Of a stretch of 64,000 nucleotides of DNA, positions 58,855 through 64,000 are shown piece by piece; positions within the stretch are counted from its first letter, which is position 1; every line of letters begins with the position of its first letter. The position numbers and the translations under genes were made by a program. Origin of the DNA: Cryptomeria japonica (Eukaryota; Streptophyta; Pinopsida; Cupressales; Cupressaceae); contig NC_081412.1 of NCBI RefSeq assembly GCF_030272615.1, forward strand, positions 668,237,852 to 668,301,851, written 5' to 3'. The notes beneath the pieces were generated by a model. The model saw nothing but the letters and a program-made list of their open reading frames with translations. It was not told where the DNA came from and did not search any database.

Positions 58855-61800
58855 ATGAATTTTACAACAATAAGCCCTACTTACACTATTCCTATTAGAC
58901 GAAGCCTTAGAATTAAGTCTTTCCAAGGTTTAATTACTGAGGAGATGGAACCTAATTTGAATGGCCTTTTTAATGAGGACATGGGTAATTCCTCTAATCC
59001 TCTTAATGATGAAGAAGCTCTCCATGAGGTTTCTGTAGAACAACTTTCAAAATTGGATAACCAATTTGATGATTTTCGACAATGGATGTCTCAAGAATAC
59101 CCTGATAGTCAAGCTCTTTCATTAATTGAGGGTCTAAAACGTATGGTTCAAAGTGATAAGAATGGAATTGATATTTTATGTGGTATTGCACACATTGTGG
59201 ATTTGAATGTGATGCCTATGAAGAGTTGTGCCAAAACCTTAGGTTATACACAACCTCCTACTCAAGTTAATCATTCTATTCCTTTGACAACTTCTATTGC
59301 TAGTATACCTACTTTTACATCAAACATAATGACTACTTCAATACAAGACATTCCTCCTATGATCACCAGTCATGGGGGCAATCCCTCTTCTTCAATCAAT
59401 CCTCTTCCTTCATTCAATCCAACTTCTTCATTCATTCCTTCAATGAGTGTCCCTATTTCATCTCCACAAATGAACATGACACAAGGGGGCAATTCATTTA
59501 ACCTTTCCATTCCTCCTTGTAGTGTTCCTCCTTTCCAATCATCTCCTATGACTAACTATCATAGTGTCCCACCACCCTACTCTCTACCTTCTTTCAATAA
59601 CATAACACCTCCATCACAATCTAACACTAATATGAACTCTTCGACTGAAGCGACCATTAACAATCTTGCACAAACTGTCTCTTCTTTACAACAACAAATT
59701 GCCTCTATGAATCAATCTAAGTTTAGTGTGCCCACATTTGATGTTGCGAGCCCACTCTCTCTTGACATTGTTCGAGCTATCACCCCTAAACATGTTGAAA
59801 TTCCGCATTTGGAGCTTTATAATGGTAAGGGTGACCCTCTAACACATGTTAAGACATTTCAAACAATATGTACCGATTTTGCTTATGACCAAAGGTTGCT
59901 TGCAAAACTATTTACTAGAACATTAAGAGATAAAGCCCTACAATGGTATTGCTCGTTGCCTTCTTATTCTATTACTTCTTTCGAACAACTTGCAAATACT
60001 TTTATTCAACAATTTCAAAACAATATAAGTCCTAAAGTTACTCTGATTGATTTAATGCATTGTAAACAAGGTGTTAAAGAAAAAGTGACTGATTTCATTG
60101 GTAGATATAAGTATTTGTATGCTCAAATTTCTTTTCCAGTGCCTGACAATGATATTCAAAGAATCTTTATTTCTAATTTACAAAAAGATATTAGAGAAAA
60201 ACTTCTATTTTCTGAGTTTACTTCTTTCCAATAGTTGTGCGCAACTCTTCACAATTATCAACTGACTGTGAGTCAAATGGAACAAGCAAATCCTATGGCT
60301 CCGAGTGATAAGGGTGATAGTAGTCAACAACCATTTGGGAAGTTTAAACCGAACAGAGAGTCCATTAAATTCAATGAAAACATCATCAATAACAATGTGA
60401 ATGCGGCATCAGGTGTGCCTCCTATTTCTAAGTTTTTCAAGAAAGAAAGAAAGTTTACACCTTTGAATGAATCATTGCATAGTATTATGAATAAGTTATT
60501 GGAACAAAATGTGCTTACTCTTCCTCCTATAAGGCAAATAGATCCTGCAAAGATTAATTCACCCTATTTTGATAACAAATCTTTTTGTCAATTTCATCGT
60601 CATCCTGGGCATGATACTGAAAAATGTTTTGCTTTAAAGGGTAAAATTCAAGATTTGATTGATAATAATACTATCTCTGTTTCTAGTGTGAATGATAAAG
60701 GCAATACATCTGTAGCTCCTCCTAGCCAAAATCTTCAGATTTTTACTGATCCATTACCTTCTCATACCTCTAATGCGATTGATGCTAATGATTCCTCTGT
60801 CTCACCTGATGATCTTGTGTCTATGACTCCGAATGTGATTAACTTTGTAGAGCAGCAGAAAATCCCTAAGGAACCTTCCATCACCTTTGATTCTAGTGAA
60901 ACTATCAGGGCACCTGATGGTCCTTTATATATAGTTGCAAAAGTCAAGAATACAACTTGCCATGGAGTGCTTATTGATCCTTCTTGTATGGTTAATATCA
61001 TTACTGAAGAATTTCTTTTTACTTTGCAATTGAATCAAGTGATCTATGATGAAACAAATGTGGTTGTGAAACTATTTGATGCATTTTCTTCTCCTGCAAT
61101 TGGTTCTATTACATTACCTATTGAGGTCCATAACAAATCCCTTGATGTGGACTTTGCTATTATTCCATCGTCCGAACAATTTCGTGTGAAGCTAGGTTAT
61201 CCTTGGCTATCTTCCATGAAAGCTATTGCTTCTCCTATTCACAAGTGTTTGAAATTTCCCCATAATGGTGAAGTTGTTACTGTCAATCATAGTCTCTTTA
61301 AACTAGCTCAAAGAACTTCTAGCATTCCTATTGATTACTTTTGGCCTAAACAATTCCAATCTCTTCCTCCGCGAAGTGATCATCTTTTCAAATCTTATCA
61401 AAAGTGGAAAAAAGATATGATCCTATCTCTAAGTGAACCTAGAACACCCAAACTTGATATTCCTATCATTCTTGAGAAGGAAGTTCTTCCTTTGAAAGAT
61501 AAAACTAATGTCTTTCCTCAAGAATATTCCCAACCCATCCCTATGAATGTGACTATGCCTATATCTAATAAATTTCCTAAAAGTAGACCTATACCTCCTT
61601 GTCATGATGGACTTGATCTCCTTCCTAAACCAAATATTCCTCCCTTATATGGAGCAGTTCCTCCTCCTTCCTCTTATGGAGAGAAGAGACCTTCCTCTTC
61701 TCCTATTATTCAACCTAAGAGACCACAACCTAAACACCCAAGTGAAAAGGATGAGAACATTCCTCCTCCTCAATCTTCTCAACTTCCTACTAAGACTAGA

Positions 61801-62295
61801 CGAATTCGTTCTGCATGTGAACACCGATGAAAGCATCGTCTTAGAGCTCAGGCAGCTACTTCTCAAACTTTGCAATCCCCAAAAACACCTTCTTCTAGTA
61901 TTATTCCATTTTCTCCTCAGCCGACGAATGAGCTGAAATCTCCTAAACATAAGATGCATGATGGCCTTGATCCTGTGCGAGTTAAAGATCCTATTTTTAT
62001 AAATCTTGATGATGATATAGATGAAAATGTTATTCATGATGAAAATGTTACTCATGTTCATTCTGATGGTGAATATGAATATGTTGATGTTGATAACCAT
62101 CTATCTAACGAATTTTCTAAAGCACTTATCCTAGCTCCTAGACAAGAACAACGTGGCTCAGAACATGAACATAGCCCTTGTTTGGATCTTGTGATAGCTC
62201 CATCTGCTGTGTTGGATGTTCCTCCTCTAGCGTGTTTCCTGCCTTCCCGAAATATTGATCAGCAAGATCGGGGGGTAGATGACGTGCTAGACTAG
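58855..62295 (+). pseudogene. TgK gag with protease-like domain, 1146 codons, two stops
   Basis: One frame from ATG 58855 to the stop at 62295, broken only by TAG at 60232 and TGA at 61828. Residues 1-150 are acidic; about 160-290 Pro/Ser-rich; the gag capsid domain lies at about 320-455 (HVEIPHLELYNGKGDPLTHV, DKALQWYCSLPSYSITSFEQ). A zinc motif CQFHRHPGHDTEKC follows at about 580. The protease-like domain (about 680-810) has TTCHGVLIDPSCMVNIITEE and LGYPWLSSMKAIASPIHKC, with D-P-S at the catalytic site. A Pro/Lys-rich and then acidic tail ends RGVDDVLD. No reverse transcriptase, RNase H or integrase follows. Two point changes would have sufficed to silence it. Confidence 0.92.
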
Positions 62296-63043
62296 TTCAT
62301 TAGCATAGTAGACTCTCTCCTCCTCTCTTGATCTCTTTTGTTACTTCTTCTATGTGTCATTCTCATTCTTCTATTTGTTGTCCTTAGTGTTGTCTACTTG
62401 AGGATGATGCAAAGCATTGAGATCTCTTTTGGTCTCTCTCATGTTGACTCAAAAGACACATGTGTTCCCTTCTTCTAGGTGACCTTCCTTAATTGGGGAA
62501 TGAAGAACAATTATGCATACATACATATGATATACATGAATTATCATACAGCATACTGACCCCGAGGAAAGCGAAGTCACCTTGTGCTTTGTGTTTTGTG
62601 TCTATTATCCTTGGGCTTATCTCACACTTGGGGGCTAAATCCTTGTGATAATTTTCTCCCTTCTCATTTCTTATATGTATCACTACCTTAAAGCAATCAC
62701 CCCCGGTGAGGCGTGTGCAATCGCTTTAACGTAGGGGGGCATACATCCCGTCCATATCTTTTCAAGATACTTGAAAATTTCTTGGCGAATTTAGCTTTGC
62801 CTTGAAATTTTTTGATATCTTTCTTGCATGACTCATAGTGAGGGAACCTTACTACTGACAGTCATGGTTCTCCCTCGTGATCTTCCCTTTTACTTTGTCA
62901 ATCGAAGTCGTAAGATCCTTAGTCCACTGGGGGCTTGGTGTATCTTGCCTCCTTGACGTGGTGAAAGTTTTTCAATGTTGTTTCCTTGTACTTTACCGGA
63001 AGTATTGGCGTACGCTTATACTCCCACTAAAGTGGGGGCTAAA
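62296..63043 (+). other. TgK 3' untranslated region and polypurine tract
   Basis: 748 bp with no gene, homologous to 50958-51708 of TgI. Ends in AAAGTGGGGGCTAAA, the purine tract next to the 3' LTR. An inverted repeat CCCACTAAAGTGGG lies at its end. Confidence 0.75.
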
Positions 63044-64000
63044 TGTAGCGTCCTAAAATTGTGACACTTGCAATTTTGACTGCATTTGGGTCTTCACGAT
63101 GGCGATGCAACACGGAACTTGAATGGAGACCCCGAAACTTGTTCATAACATCAAAAACTGCATTTTTCTGCACCCTGGCCTGATCCTCCTTGCACCCTGT
63201 TGTCCCTGGAGGTGGGACCATGGCGCCCAGTGCCCTGGTCCTTCTGGACTAGGGCGCCCAGCACCCTGGTCCCCCAGGACCATGTCGCCCAGCGCCCTGG
63301 TCCCTGACCCTATTTTGGGCCCGGTCTCTTTTGGGGCATCGTGTCTTTAAGTTTGCAAATTGGAAAATAATGTTTCCTGGTCGGCCTAAGGTTGGGAAAA
63401 TCAGTCTATCAGCCCTAATTGACAAGTATATAAACTACTTTTCCTCTCCTAGAAAGAGAGGTAGAAGGAAGGAAATAAGCAAGAGCAAGACATGGAAGCA
63501 ACATTCAAACATTCAAGCATTCAAGCATTCCTTCAAGCAATTGAGCATTCTAAGTCTCCATTCAAGGCTAAGTGTTGCATTCAAGACAAGGATTCAACCA
63601 TTGAAGAGGAGATCACATACAACATACAACATACTACATACATTACACCTTCACATGTAAGAATACAAACATTCTTACAACAAGGTATCAGTACTTGTTT
63701 ACATTACAAACATTTACATTTACAACATTCTCATTTCTTGGTTAATTCCACAACTTGGGTTTGACCTAAAGGAAAACCCCTCATCCCTAACCCCCCAATT
63801 GTCCTCTCTTTTCTGTGTGTAGGTTGTAGGTACGCAGCTGTAATTGAAGATCTGGAATCCTTGTGCAGAGACGAATAGATCCCCCTTCGTTTCACGGATT
63901 TTTCGGAGGACCGTGTGCACGCCGGGCGCCATCGTCCAGTCAACTTTCGCTCAAATTTACAGAACAGCACCATCTCGACATTTTACTGCTAATTCCAGGT
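63044..64000 (+). repeat. TgK 3' LTR, first 957 bp
   Basis: Repeats 56410 onward, including the three 31-bp units and the TATA box at 63427-63434, and runs off the window. Confidence 0.95.

Larger units (their letters stand above)
56410..64000 (+). mobile_element. TgK: gag-only LTR retrotransposon (TR-GAG-like), 3' end outside window
   Basis: 5' LTR 56410-57671, tRNA-Trp primer site 57675, leader to 58854, one long gag frame 58855-62295, 748-bp untranslated region, and 3' LTR from 63044 past the window end. The visible parts of the LTRs differ by roughly 5%. Inserted in LiJ. There is no pol, as in TgI, so the family appears to be built without it. Confidence 0.92.

Noticed and set aside
61645-62100. 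151-codon minus-strand ORF, Arg- and Ile-rich
   Set aside because: Shadow of the TgK gag C-terminus; no domain and biased composition.

Overview
The window is intergenic DNA of a large, repeat-rich plant genome. Every coding stretch I could assign belongs to a transposable element, and I found no host gene, rRNA gene or complete tRNA gene. Plant origin follows from chromovirus, Tat-like and Athila-like Ty3/gypsy elements, Ty1/copia elements, plant-type LINEs, a plant mobile domain (PMD) gene, and a plant tRNA-Trp fragment. The density of old nested insertions (about 4-9% LTR divergence by hand sampling) would suit a gymnosperm, but that is inference only.

Layout, using names given here. GyA (minus gypsy, 1-4748, running off the left edge) interrupts the RNase H of GyB (minus, Athila-like gypsy; pieces 4749-7097, 37459-39973 and 47615 to about 48050). 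GyB is split by GyC (plus chromovirus, 7098-37458). GyC is itself split twice: CoD (complete plus copia, 8418-14163, TSD TGGAA) sits in its 5' LTR, and GyE (17.1-kb plus Tat-like gypsy, 19111-36215) sits in its 3' LTR. CoF (complete minus copia, 39974-47609, TSD CTAGG) sits in the GyB LTR. To the right, LiG (plus LINE, about 48110-49757) carries a hAT-like element (48501-49331) and is broken by TgI (minus, gag-only LTR element, 49758 to about 54112). TgI is interrupted by LiJ (minus LINE, about 54150-56409), and LiJ by TgK (plus, gag-only LTR element, 56410 to beyond 64000).

How the parts work: each LTR element has the usual order LTR promoter, primer binding site, gag, protease, reverse transcriptase/RNase H, integrase, polypurine tract, LTR. 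Most coding frames are broken by stop codons and a few frameshifts. TgI and TgK carry only gag plus a protease-like domain and would need enzymes supplied by another element.

Most notable: GyE carries, antisense in its 3' region, a decayed PMD gene with its own TATA box, intron and coiled-coil tail. GyA has a 40-nt copy of the 3' half of tRNA-Trp, with CCA, at its primer binding site, followed by a 20-bp-periodic AGCGCT array. TgI and TgK share a protease-like domain with DPS in place of the catalytic D-S/T-G.
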